A stretch of DNA of 6,186 bases from an uncultured Lactobacillus sp. GTDB taxonomy: Bacteria > Bacillota > Bacilli > Lactobacillales > Lactobacillaceae. The notes beneath the pieces were generated by a model, which ran no database searches, had not been told where the DNA came from, and worked only from the letters and a program-made list of their open reading frames with translations. Below, piece by piece: positions 6,084-6,186 of this stretch (positions within the stretch are counted from its first letter, which is position 1; each line of letters starts with the position of its first letter). Location: positions 1 through 6,186 of the forward strand of contig CAJLBJ010000040.1 of the NCBI GenBank assembly GCA_905204935.1, read 5' to 3'. Both the position numbers and the translations under genes were made by a program.

Positions 6084-6186
6084 TAGTGATTCAACACTTC
6101 AAGCAATGCTTGAACAGGGTGTTTCAAGATGGCTTTTTCATATCGCTTCACTTGGCTACGGCAGGAATAGCCGGTTGCGAGACAAT
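6084..6186 (-). CDS. ydiJ: YdiJ-type FAD-binding/Fe-S oxidoreductase, C-terminal end only
   Basis: The last 34 codons of a minus-strand gene are present, running in from beyond the right edge and ending at TAG (plus-strand CTA at 6084-6086). The peptide contains ATGYSCRSQVKR followed by HPVQALLEVL. This fits, from memory, the end of the large YdiJ family (about 1,000 residues), which fuses an FAD-linked oxidase module to a C-terminal Fe-S/cysteine-rich oxidoreductase module and is related to D-2-hydroxyglutarate and lactate dehydrogenases. The two cysteines (codons 6183-6185 and 6162-6164) belong to that cysteine-rich end. It is convergent with the R-M operon and shares the terminator at 6014-6050. 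Identification rests on a short tail, so the exact family member is less certain than the type. Confidence 0.72.

Overview
The window looks like a Pasteurellaceae chromosome (Haemophilus/Actinobacillus/Mannheimia relatives). The flanking housekeeping genes read like that family. The repeated AAGCGGTC core resembles the ACAAGCGGT-type DNA uptake signal of the Actinobacillus/Mannheimia branch, and the DNA is AT-rich. This is inference from pattern, and the species is not determined.

Layout, left to right. Positions 1-662 hold the 3' end of valS (valyl-tRNA synthetase). Positions 663-897 are non-coding and hold a partial or decayed copy of a terminator arm, a plausible promoter and a perfect-armed GC-rich palindrome. 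Positions 898-5935 form a compact same-strand three-gene operon with gaps of 8 and 5 nt: a DNA cytosine-C5 methyltransferase, a McrB-like AAA+ motor with its own N-terminal domain, and a McrC-like partner with a DUF2357-type region and a PD-(D/E)XK nuclease core. Positions 5936-6083 are non-coding with a strong bidirectional terminator at 6014-6050. Positions 6084-6186, minus strand, are the last 34 codons of a YdiJ-type FAD/Fe-S oxidoreductase.

The three central genes make up a McrBC-related restriction-modification system in the style of LlaJI and BsuMI. The methyltransferase would mark the host's own sites. The McrB-like protein would recognise DNA through its N-terminal domain and power translocation by NTP hydrolysis. 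The McrC-like protein would cut. Because a C5 methyltransferase is co-encoded, the complex most likely restricts unmethylated sites (Type II-like behaviour), unlike the classic methylation-dependent Type IV McrBC. The architecture is known; target and specificity are not readable here.

The most unusual signals are as follows. (1) Arginine codon use switches sharply within the McrB-like gene: the methyltransferase and the first ~78 McrB codons use almost only AGA, while the motor and most of the nuclease use CGN like valS. This suggests that methyltransferase plus target-reading domain moved as one specificity module. (2) A 19-nt near-identical repeat, one terminator arm, flanks the cassette. 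(3) A palindrome sits just downstream of the best promoter. (4) The nuclease carries an extra C-terminal domain that may be a second DNA reader.
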